The notes beneath the pieces were generated by a model, which saw only the letters and a list, made by a program, of their open reading frames with translations, ran no database searches and was not told where the DNA came from. From positions 1 through 8,532 of the forward strand of contig JAKLQB010000537.1 in the NCBI GenBank assembly GCA_022013615.1: a stretch of DNA of 8,532 nt. Direction: 5' to 3'. The position numbers were made by a program, and so were the translations under genes. The stretch comes from Desulfobacterales bacterium (GTDB lineage Bacteria; Desulfobacterota; DSM-4660; Desulfatiglandales; Desulfatiglandaceae). Positions 1-5,749 of this stretch are shown here, in pieces. The stretch's first letter is position 1. The number at the start of each line of letters is the position of its first letter.

Positions 1-495
1 CACAAGCTCCATGTCCAGGTGACGATATTCGAATGTATAGTTTTTAATAAATCGATTTAAAAGGTTTTTCTTTTTGTGATACTTTCTCCCGGATAACTGG
101 ATGAGATCCAGAGTGCGGTAGACGTAATCATTATTGTCTCGATCGAAAAAATAGGCATAATGGTCATGATCCACAAATTTTTCAACGAATTCCTCACTTA
201 CTCTGCAAATCTTCACATCCGTGGTGAGTTGCTGAAGTGTTTCGCAAAGGATATCGAGGGCCTTTTTTTTATTTCCAGGGCCAATAGGTGGCAGGCAGAA
301 TGGTATAATCCCCTCAGGTTTGAAAATAATCAGCATGCAGTCTTCCCACTGAAGCCATATGGGATGGTAATGATGCCGCCAGATGAAAAGATTCGTAAAG
401 GTTAATTCAGAAGTCTGAGGAGGGTCCTGAAGAAAGAAGTGTTTAAATATCTCTTTGTGTTGGATCTCTATCGGTTTAAAACCATCCAGTACCAT
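1..495 (-). CDS. DUF2156 / phosphatidylglycerol lysyltransferase C-terminal-like protein (3' end off the left edge)
   Basis: The minus strand is open from an ATG at 493-495 to the window edge: 165 codons, with no stop seen. A GAGGG Shine-Dalgarno-like run lies about 6 bases before the ATG. The translation starts MVLDGFKPIEIQHKEIF and contains SELTFTNLFIWRHHYHP near residue 30 and DRDNNDYVYRTLDLIQLSGR near residue 120, followed by a KYHKKKNLLNRF segment. These blocks are what I know from DUF2156, the GNAT-like fold also found in the C-terminal half of aminoacyl-phosphatidylglycerol synthases. Stand-alone members are usually close to 300 residues, so roughly half is visible. The substrate is unknown; transfer from aminoacyl-tRNA is a family-based guess. 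No membrane segments are seen in the visible part. It follows korB on the same strand after 115 bp, so co-transcription is possible but unproven. Confidence 0.8.
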   Translation of the reverse strand, partial: MVLDGFKPIEIQHKEIFKHFFLQDPPQTSELTFTNLFIWRHHYHPIWLQWEDCMLIIFKPEGIIPFCLPPIGPGNKKKALDILCETLQQLTTDVKICRVSEEFVEKFVDHDHYAYFFDRDNNDYVYRTLDLIQLSGRKYHKKKNLLNRFIKNYTFEYRHLDMELV

Positions 496-610
496 ATGTA
501 TCCCTCGATTTTATCCCTTAATAAGTTTCCGTCTAAAAGTCGTTCTTTTTCTCTTTTTGCCGTGCAACCTGCCCTTGGTTGAGGAAATGCAGAAAGACGT
601 TTCTTCTGAT

Positions 611-1462
611 CTACAAATAGCCTTCCATGATTTTGGTTAGCGTCACCCGGTCAACATCCCGTCCAACCAAAGGCCCTTGACTTAATACCGGAAAGTGATC
701 TTCAAAGGGTGGCCTGTCGTTGCGGTAAATGATACCAATCGGGATTTTATCTCCCCATTCACCAGCCACCTTTATGGCTGCCTCCCAATCCGTAGGGTCG
801 TATCCTGCTGGTAGCGGGTTACATCGCTCCTTGTACCAGGCAAAGGTATTGACCTTGTTGAAAGAGACACAGGGCTGTAATACGTCAATTAGGGCAAAGC
901 CCCGATGAGCAATGCCCTGCTGAATTAACTCGGACAAATGATCCATCTTGCCGGAGAAACCTCGGGCAATAAAACCGGCCCGCATGGCCACGGCCACTAC
1001 GATTGGACTGAAAGGCAGTGACGGCACGCCTTCAGGCTGAGCCTTTGTTACAAAACCTTCGGGAGATGTGGGGCTGGCCTGTCCCTTGGTCAGGCCGTAT
1101 ACCTGATTATTGTGTACCAAAAGTGTTATGTCGATGTTTCTACGAATGGCCGCCAGAAAGTGGTTGCCACCCTCTCCGTAATTACACCCGTCACCACTTT
1201 CAACAATTACCGTGAGTTTCGGGTTGGTAAGCTTCGCGCCTGTGGCCACCGGGAGCGATCGGCCGTGAAGGCCATTGAAGACATTTGCATTAAGATAATG
1301 AGGTGCCTTGGCAGCCTGACCAATACCAGAGACAAACAGCACCTCGTGAGGCTTCAATTGACTGGCTACCAGCGCTTGTTTGACCGCCTCTAAAATTGAA
1401 TGATTTCCACAGCCCGGGCACCAGGCCGTCTCGTAGCTTCCGTAATCTGCAATGTTTACCAT
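611..1462 (-). CDS. korB: 2-oxoacid:ferredoxin oxidoreductase, beta (TPP-binding) subunit
   Basis: This cytoplasmic subunit binds thiamine pyrophosphate and an Fe-S cluster for CoA-dependent oxidative decarboxylation of a 2-oxoacid with ferredoxin, or the reverse reductive carboxylation. Counting from the ATG at 1462 (283 residues), the cluster motif CPGCGNH lies at 15-21, the TPP/Mg motif GDGCNYGEGGNH at 90-101, HNNQVYGLTKGQASPTS at 117-133, and LQPCVSFN at 195-202. The longest frame starts nine codons upstream at 1489 and overlaps the korA stop as ATGA. The inner ATG is preferred because GGAGGGG sits 8 bases before it and family members begin about this far before CPGCG. One oddity: the stretch usually reading SGIGCS has SGIGQA, so the usual third cluster cysteine is absent. 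The order korA-korB and their spacing indicate one complex. The substrate (2-oxoglutarate or another 2-oxoacid) cannot be fixed from sequence. Confidence 0.92.
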   Translation of the reverse strand: MVNIADYGSYETAWCPGCGNHSILEAVKQALVASQLKPHEVLFVSGIGQAAKAPHYLNANVFNGLHGRSLPVATGAKLTNPKLTVIVESGDGCNYGEGGNHFLAAIRRNIDITLLVHNNQVYGLTKGQASPTSPEGFVTKAQPEGVPSLPFSPIVVAVAMRAGFIARGFSGKMDHLSELIQQGIAHRGFALIDVLQPCVSFNKVNTFAWYKERCNPLPAGYDPTDWEAAIKVAGEWGDKIPIGIIYRNDRPPFEDHFPVLSQGPLVGRDVDRVTLTKIMEGYL

Positions 1463-1470
1463 TTTTTTCA

Positions 1471-1477
1471 CCCCTCC
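1471..1477 (-). promoter_or_regulatory. Ribosome binding site deciding the korB start
   Basis: The minus strand reads GGAGGGG, 8 bases before the ATG at 1460-1462. The upstream ATG at 1489 has only a weak AAGGG about 10 bases away. This favours the shorter korB protein. Confidence 0.7.
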
Positions 1478-1485
1478 GATTTTGG

Positions 1486-3165
1486 TCATTGGTTCAAATC
1501 CCTTAGGATTGACTCAGGTGTCAATGGCAGTCCATCATATCGAAGCACCTTCTTCTTGATTTCAAATCCCGACTCTCGCCGGATCAGCCGCGCCAATTGA
1601 CCGCTGGCGTTGCTCTCAATGCTGATGACCTGCCTTGCATCCTGTAAGCATCCTAAAAACTGGTCAGGAATAAGTGGCCAAACTTGCGAAAAATGAAGCG
1701 TGGCGACCCTTTCTCCGTTGGATCTCAAAAGTGAAGCCGCTTCGAGGACCGCACCCTTGCTCGAACCCCATGAGACCAGCAACAGGTCCGGTTTGGTTTC
1801 CCCTTCAATATCCGGAGGGATGGCATCAGTTTGAATCCCTTTCTCTTTCCTCAGCCTCTTTTCCAACATCTTCCTTCTCACGGTAAGATCTTCCGTAATG
1901 TGACCTCCCTCTGTATGCTCATCGCTATCAGCTACCACAAGATGTTCGGTCATCCCCGGAAGGAGGCGAGGAGAAACCCCGCTTTCTGTTATGGCATAAC
2001 GTGCATAAGGGGAAGTCGCAGCTTTCTCGATACATATAGGCACTGGGAGTAATTTCTCAACATCAAAGGGGATCACAGTGCGATAGGAATCAGCGAGAAA
2101 CTGGTCGGTCAGAAGAAACATTGGGCCCTGGTATCGCTCTGCCAGCTCAAAGGCCTTGCGGGTGAGGTGAAAGCATTCTTCGACCGTTCCAGGTGCAAAG
2201 ACTGCTCGTGGAAACTCACCGTGCCCAGCGTGCAGGACAAACTCGAGGTCAGCCTGCTCGGTTCTTGTGGGAAGGCCAGTTGCTGGTCCGGGGCGCTGGG
2301 CCACCACGACCACCAGGGGGGTTTCCGTCATGGCTGCCAGACTGACCCCTTCCACCATAAGGGCAAATCCACCCCCTGATGTTGCCACCATACTTAGGGT
2401 TCCAGCAAATGAAGCCCCAATAGCCATGTTGATGGCCGCAATCTCATCTTCCGCCTGTTCCACAATCAAACCCATTTTCTTGGCATGGCCTGCCAGGTTC
2501 AGATTGATGGAGGTAGCAGGGGTCATGGGATAGAAGGCAGCAAACTTTAAACCAGCAGAAAGGGCCCCAAGGGCAATGGCCTCATTGCCATTCATTATCA
2601 AGCGCCGAGAGGTGTTTGGGATAGTGGGGAGTTTAAGGTCGAATTTTGCGTGTTCTGCCGTCCACCTTACGGCAGATGCAAGCACACGTTGGTTTTCTAC
2701 AGCCAAACTCGCGTCCTTTTTGTCAAGGAAATCATCCAATGCCCCTGCCATCAGGCTTTCGCTCAAACCAACAATGGATCCGACTACCCCAAGGGCTACG
2801 ATGTTTGAGAACCTGTTTTGAGCCAATTCCTTAAAAGGTACTTTTAAAAGAAAACCACTATCAATATCTAAGGCGGTATCAAGGACGATGACCCCGTCAG
2901 ACGATAGATTCCCGCGATGAAGAGTGACGGTATCACTGTCGAGAGCGACCAAAAGGTCTACAGGCTCTCTTGGGGCAATGATCTTTTCAGCCCCCGCCCG
3001 GATGGCAAAGGTGTTATGCCCGCCTCGTATGCGAGACTGGTAGCTTTGTGTTATGAGTATGAAATAGCCGCTTCGCGCGAGGCTTTTGGCCAGGAGTTGT
3101 CCGACGGTAACCAGCCCTTGACCTGCTTCACCGCCAATGAGGATGTTCAGAGTATTATCTCGCAT
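1486..3165 (-). CDS. korA: 2-oxoacid:ferredoxin oxidoreductase, fused gamma-alpha subunit
   Basis: The partner of korB, 559 residues from the ATG at 3165. The N-terminal gamma domain (about 5-175) opens with NILIGGEAGQGLVTVG and carries SYQSRIRGGHNTF near 41-53, typical of the CoA-side gamma subunit. The alpha pyrimidine-binding domain begins near 190 and holds FYPMTPATS (211-219), EDEIAAINMAIGASFAG (239-255) and RPGPATGLPTRTEQADL (291-307). The hallmark DSDEHTEGGHITED of KorA-type subunits lies at 414-427, before the C-terminal domain. This is the two-gene (gamma-alpha fused plus beta) layout known from KGOR/OFOR-type enzymes. The frame could start at a GTG at 3174, but that codon overlaps the AGGAG sequence serving the ATG at 3165. 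No delta ferredoxin subunit lies nearby. The gene starts 17 bp after the methyltransferase stop, suggesting one operon. Confidence 0.92.
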   Translation of the reverse strand: MRDNTLNILIGGEAGQGLVTVGQLLAKSLARSGYFILITQSYQSRIRGGHNTFAIRAGAEKIIAPREPVDLLVALDSDTVTLHRGNLSSDGVIVLDTALDIDSGFLLKVPFKELAQNRFSNIVALGVVGSIVGLSESLMAGALDDFLDKKDASLAVENQRVLASAVRWTAEHAKFDLKLPTIPNTSRRLIMNGNEAIALGALSAGLKFAAFYPMTPATSINLNLAGHAKKMGLIVEQAEDEIAAINMAIGASFAGTLSMVATSGGGFALMVEGVSLAAMTETPLVVVVAQRPGPATGLPTRTEQADLEFVLHAGHGEFPRAVFAPGTVEECFHLTRKAFELAERYQGPMFLLTDQFLADSYRTVIPFDVEKLLPVPICIEKAATSPYARYAITESGVSPRLLPGMTEHLVVADSDEHTEGGHITEDLTVRRKMLEKRLRKEKGIQTDAIPPDIEGETKPDLLLVSWGSSKGAVLEAASLLRSNGERVATLHFSQVWPLIPDQFLGCLQDARQVISIESNASGQLARLIRRESGFEIKKKVLRYDGLPLTPESILRDLNQ

Positions 3166-3173
3166 TTCAGGCA

Positions 3174-3178
3174 CTCCT
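3174..3178 (-). promoter_or_regulatory. Ribosome binding site deciding the korA start
   Basis: AGGAG on the minus strand lies 8 bases before the ATG at 3163-3165. The alternative GTG start at 3172-3174 shares its first base with this site, so it is unlikely to be used. Confidence 0.65.
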
Positions 3179-3182
3179 AAGT

Positions 3183-3710
3183 TTATGTCTTTTCCGCAAT
3201 TATACTTGCAATAGCCTTTCTGCTTTTAAAAATTCCTTCACGATAGCGAAGGCATCGGAAATCACGAAATAAATCAAGAAGCTCATTGTGCTTCAGCAGA
3301 TGGTCCGGGTTTTTTGGCTTACCAAATCTGGTTTGGTCAACGATAAAGGTTTCATATACCACCATACCACCGGTGCGCAGACCATCTTTCAACTGTTGGA
3401 TAAGGGAGCGTTGCAAGTACTTAAAGCAGATAATGACGTCGTACGAACTCTTCCGAATACGATAGTTGCTCTCCAGATCAGCCAGCCGGGCTTTGAGATT
3501 CACGCCAGACTTACGCGCCAATTCCAGGGCCGTATTTACTGCTTCGGCTGATATGTCAACTCCTTCGACTTCAAAACCCATCCTGGCCAGGTAAACCGCA
3601 TTTGCCCCGGTTCCCATAGCCACATCGAGGACCTGCCCTTTTGGTAAGAGATTTACGTTCTCAACAAGAAATTGGGCTGGTTTAAACATATTTTCGTGGA
3701 GATCGGTCAT
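3183..3710 (-). CDS. Class I SAM-dependent methyltransferase (small, TehB-like)
   Basis: A 175-residue soluble protein with a Rossmann-type methyltransferase core. The glycine-rich motif I is VLDVAMGTGANAVYLAR at 27-43, followed by the acidic residue ending strand 2 in VEGVDIS (D52), a LADLE segment at 76-80 and a YDVIICFKYLQR strand at 90-101. The C-terminal half, with GGMVVYETF, FGKPKNPDHLL and ELLDLFRDF, matches small methyltransferases often annotated as TehB-like. The substrate is unknown. The start is fixed by an in-frame TAA immediately before the ATG; only a weak GGA lies upstream. The stop is 17 bp before korA, so it is probably the first gene of a three-gene operon, although no functional link with the oxidoreductase is obvious. 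Confidence 0.85.
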   Translation of the reverse strand: MTDLHENMFKPAQFLVENVNLLPKGQVLDVAMGTGANAVYLARMGFEVEGVDISAEAVNTALELARKSGVNLKARLADLESNYRIRKSSYDVIICFKYLQRSLIQQLKDGLRTGGMVVYETFIVDQTRFGKPKNPDHLLKHNELLDLFRDFRCLRYREGIFKSRKAIASIIAEKT

Positions 3711-3918
3711 TTAGATCCAGCATGAAGTACCACCCGGGTCCGCTAATTTTTAATCCAACTTTTTCAAACCGGGATGAGACACCCAACAGGGGTTTGATTA
3801 GCTATACTGCCATGAGCAAAAAAAATTGTCATCTCCAAAAATGAGAATTGGCAGTTTGATATCTTAAAGCCCATTGAAATTTCTATTGTGTTCAAAATAG
3901 TGTTTTTTGGATTAGGTC

Positions 3919-3950
3919 ATTGCAATTTTCAGGGAAAAATGTAGAGTAAA
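3919..3950 (+). promoter_or_regulatory. Candidate promoter or operator upstream of rubrerythrin
   Basis: ATTGCAATT (3919-3927) and TAGAGTAAA (3942-3950) lie 43 bases before the rubrerythrin ATG. TTGCAA and TAGAGT, 16 bases apart, could serve as weak -35 and -10 boxes (4 of 6 matches each). The same two 9-mers, at different spacing, lie upstream of the small ORF at 6470-6631 on the other strand. No clear Fur or PerR box was seen in this 283-bp gap. Confidence 0.3.
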
Positions 3951-3993
3951 TCATTAAGTGTCATCAATATTTCCATAAAAGGAGTGAACAGTT

Positions 3994-4494
3994 ATGCCAG
4001 AAAAAACAGAAAAAAATCTTGCCTATGCCTTTGCTGCCGAATCGAAGGCCTCTGTACGAAATGAAACTTTTGCCAAGAAAGCTGAGATGGAAGGCTATCC
4101 TCAGATAGCCCACCTGTTCAGGGCCATTTCCGATGCGGAATCTGTCCATGCTCGCAGATACCTGTTACTGATGCGTGGGAAGATCGGATCGACCGAAGAA
4201 AATCTGGAAACAGCTTTTCAGAACGAGATCAAGGCCAATGTGGAAGAATACCCCAAATTGATTAAAGAGGCCTCTAATGAAGGAAAAGAGAGCGTATTAA
4301 AGGCCTTTTCCCAGTCCCGCGACGTAGAAAATGGGCATGCCGAACTTTACAAGAAGGCCATGAATGATATGCTTGCCGAGCGTGACACGGGGTATTATGT
4401 ATGCCAGGTCTGTGGTTATGTCAGCAAGGACGAGGCTCCGGACAATTGTCCAGTATGTAGGGCCGTAAAAGGAAAATTTCTTCTTGTGGTTTAG
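3994..4494 (+). CDS. rbr: Rubrerythrin
   Basis: A 166-residue cytoplasmic diiron peroxidase. In anaerobes rubrerythrin reduces hydrogen peroxide to water with electrons from NAD(P)H through rubredoxin-like carriers. The N-terminal four-helix ferritin-like domain (about 1-130) shows the iron-ligand pattern: E16 in FAAESKAS, E49-x-x-H52 in DAESVHARR, E78 in QNEIKANVEEYP, and E112-x-x-H115 in VENGHAELY. The C-terminal rubredoxin-like domain holds CQVCGY (137-142) and CPVC (152-155), four cysteines for a mononuclear iron. AGGAG lies 9 bases before the ATG. By my alignment, the position of the second glutamate in the third helix of classical rubrerythrin (three residues after E78) is alanine, which I believe is common in one rubrerythrin subfamily. 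The gene stands alone and converges on the broken sodN, whose 3' end is 49 bp away. Confidence 0.95.
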   Translation: MPEKTEKNLAYAFAAESKASVRNETFAKKAEMEGYPQIAHLFRAISDAESVHARRYLLLMRGKIGSTEENLETAFQNEIKANVEEYPKLIKEASNEGKESVLKAFSQSRDVENGHAELYKKAMNDMLAERDTGYYVCQVCGYVSKDEAPDNCPVCRAVKGKFLLVV

Positions 4495-4696
4495 CGGCCT
4501 CCTCTCTAAATGGCAAAAAGTACTTTAATTTCAGAATTCCAACCTATTTGTGACTCCGGCCTAAATAGAGATCGTGAAATTCCTTTAAGAATGACCTGAG
4601 AGTGCTGATGTGGGAAAGATTAGTGGTTTGCTTACACTTCATAGCATAGACCAGCATTTTGTGTAGTATGATCAATTTCTTCGCATAATTCTCAGT

Positions 4697-4707
4697 ATCA
4701 ACCTTGA
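4697..4707. repeat. Target-site duplication, left copy
   Basis: ATCAACCTTGA lies just left of the inserted element and is repeated exactly at 4854-4864 on its right. On the minus strand it encodes the KVD of the sodN product on both sides, so the uninterrupted gene had one copy. Confidence 0.8.
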
Positions 4708-4853
4708 CGGTCTCGTAAAAAGTCCAACTTCTGCGTTGTGTTGCATTTCGCAATCATTCAACGTACGATAAGTACGCCTCATGATTACAAAATTTGCACG
4801 CCTTGAATTTGAACTTTTTCCGAAACCGTCTAAATCGGACTTTTTACGAGTTC
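4708..4853. mobile_element. MITE-like palindromic element inserted in sodN
   Basis: A 146-bp non-coding insert. Its outer ends carry a perfect 14-bp inverted repeat, CTCGTAAAAAGTCC at 4712-4725 and its complement at 4837-4850. A second, degenerate right end (GAACTTTTTCCGAAACCGTC, 4811-4830) matches the complement of 4706-4725 at 17 of 20 bases. The stretch 4706-4830 is therefore an almost full-length imperfect palindrome centred near 4768. Inner arms include AATCAT (4752-4757) with ATGATT (4781-4786) around two GTAC copies. The outer right end looks like an extra terminal copy added after the palindrome. There is no transposase; mobilisation in trans is inferred. I recall similar ends as multicopy repeats in desulfobacterial genomes, but this was not checked. 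Confidence 0.8.
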
Positions 4854-4864
4854 ATCAACCTTGA
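4854..4864. repeat. Target-site duplication, right copy
   Basis: An exact second copy of ATCAACCTTGA from 4697-4707. Part of it (TTGA/TCAA) also resembles the outermost bases of the inverted repeat, so the true duplication could be slightly shorter than 11 bp. The 157-bp period is unaffected. Confidence 0.8.
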
Positions 4865-5159
4865 GGCGTTGAGTCATAAAATACTGAGTCACGATCTCCT
4901 GAAATTCATTAGCGTGATTCTCCTTGTTCATAACCCAGCGGACAAGCTGATTGTAATCTATCGATTTACTGGTTTCCAGTTTTAGGATTTGCTTCATAGA
5001 TTTTTCAATGGTGGTTATATGTTCGGCCATCATGTTGATTCTCATCTCATCATCGTAGATTCCACATGGAATCTCACAATGGGCCGCTGCATATGACACA
5101 GCAAACAAAGCAATCGAAAATATCAACAGGCACTGAAAGAATTTTTTCGCCATGTTTTT

Positions 5160-5165
5160 CTCCTT
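5160..5165 (-). promoter_or_regulatory. Ribosome binding site deciding the sodN start
   Basis: AAGGAG on the minus strand is 6 bases before the ATG at 5151-5153. The predicted protein then begins with a normal signal peptide (MAKK, then a hydrophobic stretch). The longer frame from 5222 would add 23 charged residues in front of it. Confidence 0.75.
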
Positions 5166-5221
5166 TTCTTTCCTGAACTGTATCGGCACCTTGTGAGGAC
5201 TTTCCAGCATTCTGTAGGGCA

Positions 5222-5728
5222 TTATGCCTTTAAGGACGCAAGTTTATTGCTCAGAAGTCTTATGTGTTTCATTTCCTCCTTTATAATGCTGTCAATTTTT
5301 TCTCTGCCGAGATTCTTCGGAACTAATCCCTTCAGTCCCAAATAAAATACAATGGAGTCTTTCTCCTGGTTGATAGCTTCCCGGAAAACCTTTTCGCCTT
5401 TCTCACTCTCGGACAAGTCTTCGGGCAGGACGAATCCGTCTTCTGCCTTTTCGTCAAATACACGAAGATCAGCCAACGCTCGCAAATACAGGGTTGCTTC
5501 ATCTTCAGGGTCAAAGACCCTCGGTTCCCGTTCCTTATCCGACAAATCAGCCCTCATGGATGCGAAAACCCTTTCATGATCGTCTTCCATTGCAGCAAAA
5601 TCAAGGAGCAGTTCGCGAATGGATTTATCTGAGATATTCTCGGCCATCTTCCTGTAAAACCTCGCCCCGTTTCTTTCAATCTGCTCCGCCATCTCGAATA
5701 TTTCATCTGCACTAAAATCGTAGCTCAT
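5222..5728 (-). CDS. Ferritin-like diiron protein (rubrerythrin-related, no rubredoxin domain)
   Basis: A 168-residue, mostly helical, soluble protein. The pattern of a ferritin-like four-helix diiron bundle is visible: E18 in EQIERNGARFYRKMAE, E48-x-x-H51 in AAMEDDHERVF, E122 in NQEKDSIVFYLG, and E152-x-x-H155 in KEEMKHIRLLSNK. An acidic linker (about 60-115) separates the two helix pairs. There is no C-terminal CxxC pair, unlike the rubrerythrin at 3994-4494. Such proteins are annotated as rubrerythrin-like or ferritin-family; iron binding is likely and the reaction unknown. GGAG lies 11 bases before the ATG. The gene follows the CBS gene by 21 bp and precedes the sodN start by 68 bp, so it is likely co-transcribed with both, suggesting a role in iron or peroxide stress (inference). 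Confidence 0.85.
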   Translation of the reverse strand: MSYDFSADEIFEMAEQIERNGARFYRKMAENISDKSIRELLLDFAAMEDDHERVFASMRADLSDKEREPRVFDPEDEATLYLRALADLRVFDEKAEDGFVLPEDLSESEKGEKVFREAINQEKDSIVFYLGLKGLVPKNLGREKIDSIIKEEMKHIRLLSNKLASLKA

Positions 5729-5749
5729 GGTTTAGTAAACTCCTTTCAT

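Larger units (their letters stand above)
4544..5153 (-). pseudogene. sodN: Periplasmic nickel superoxide dismutase, disrupted by a MITE-like insertion
   Basis: The 5' half (5153 to 4854) encodes a Sec-type signal peptide, MAKKFFQCLLIFSIALFAVS plus YAAA, followed directly by HCEIPCGIYD. This matches the Ni-SOD hook HCxxPCGxY, where mature His1, Cys2 and Cys6 bind nickel. Cleavage after AAA would expose His1 as the N-terminus. The frame ends at a TAG (4830-4832) inside an inserted palindrome, giving 107 residues ending in ELVKSPI. The 3' half (4707 to 4544) continues in another frame: TENYAKKLIILHKMLVYAMK then CKQTTNLSHISTLRSFLKEF, ending LYLGRSHK. Deleting 157 bp (element plus one 11-bp duplication) restores one 150-residue precursor, 126 after cleavage, close to the usual Ni-SOD length. 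The truncated product keeps the nickel hook but loses about 50 C-terminal residues of the helical bundle, so it is probably inactive. The start at 5153 is chosen over 5222 because AAGGAG lies 6 bases upstream. Confidence 0.9.

Noticed and set aside
160..405. Plus-strand ORF of 81 residues
   Set aside because: It lies wholly antisense to the DUF2156 gene, has no recognisable product, and the minus-strand frame has clear family motifs.
496..610. Promoter or terminator between korB and the DUF2156 gene
   Set aside because: TTTAGA and TAAAAT lie 18 bases apart on the minus strand but end only about 14 bases before the ATG, overlapping the ribosome site region. No terminator hairpin was found.
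3765..3796. Inverted repeat CAAACC...GGTTTG as a terminator or operator
   Set aside because: Only 6 bp of stem with a 20-base loop and no T run; weak and easily chance.
4495..4543. Bidirectional terminator between rubrerythrin and sodN
   Set aside because: No GC-rich stem with a T tract could be found in this 49-bp gap.
4544..4753. Stand-alone 69-residue ORF on the minus strand
   Set aside because: It starts at a TTG inside the inserted element with no ribosome site. From TENYAKK onward it is the 3' half of sodN, so it belongs to the pseudogene.
4544..5153. Programmed frameshifting across the insert to make full-length Ni-SOD
   Set aside because: The insert holds in-frame stops and adds over 40 codons of unrelated sequence. 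Nothing resembling a slippery site or self-splicing intron was seen.
5154..5222. A 23-residue N-terminal extension of the sodN product from an ATG at 5222
   Set aside because: It would bury the signal peptide behind charged residues. The ATG at 5153 has a good ribosome site and starts a normal signal peptide.
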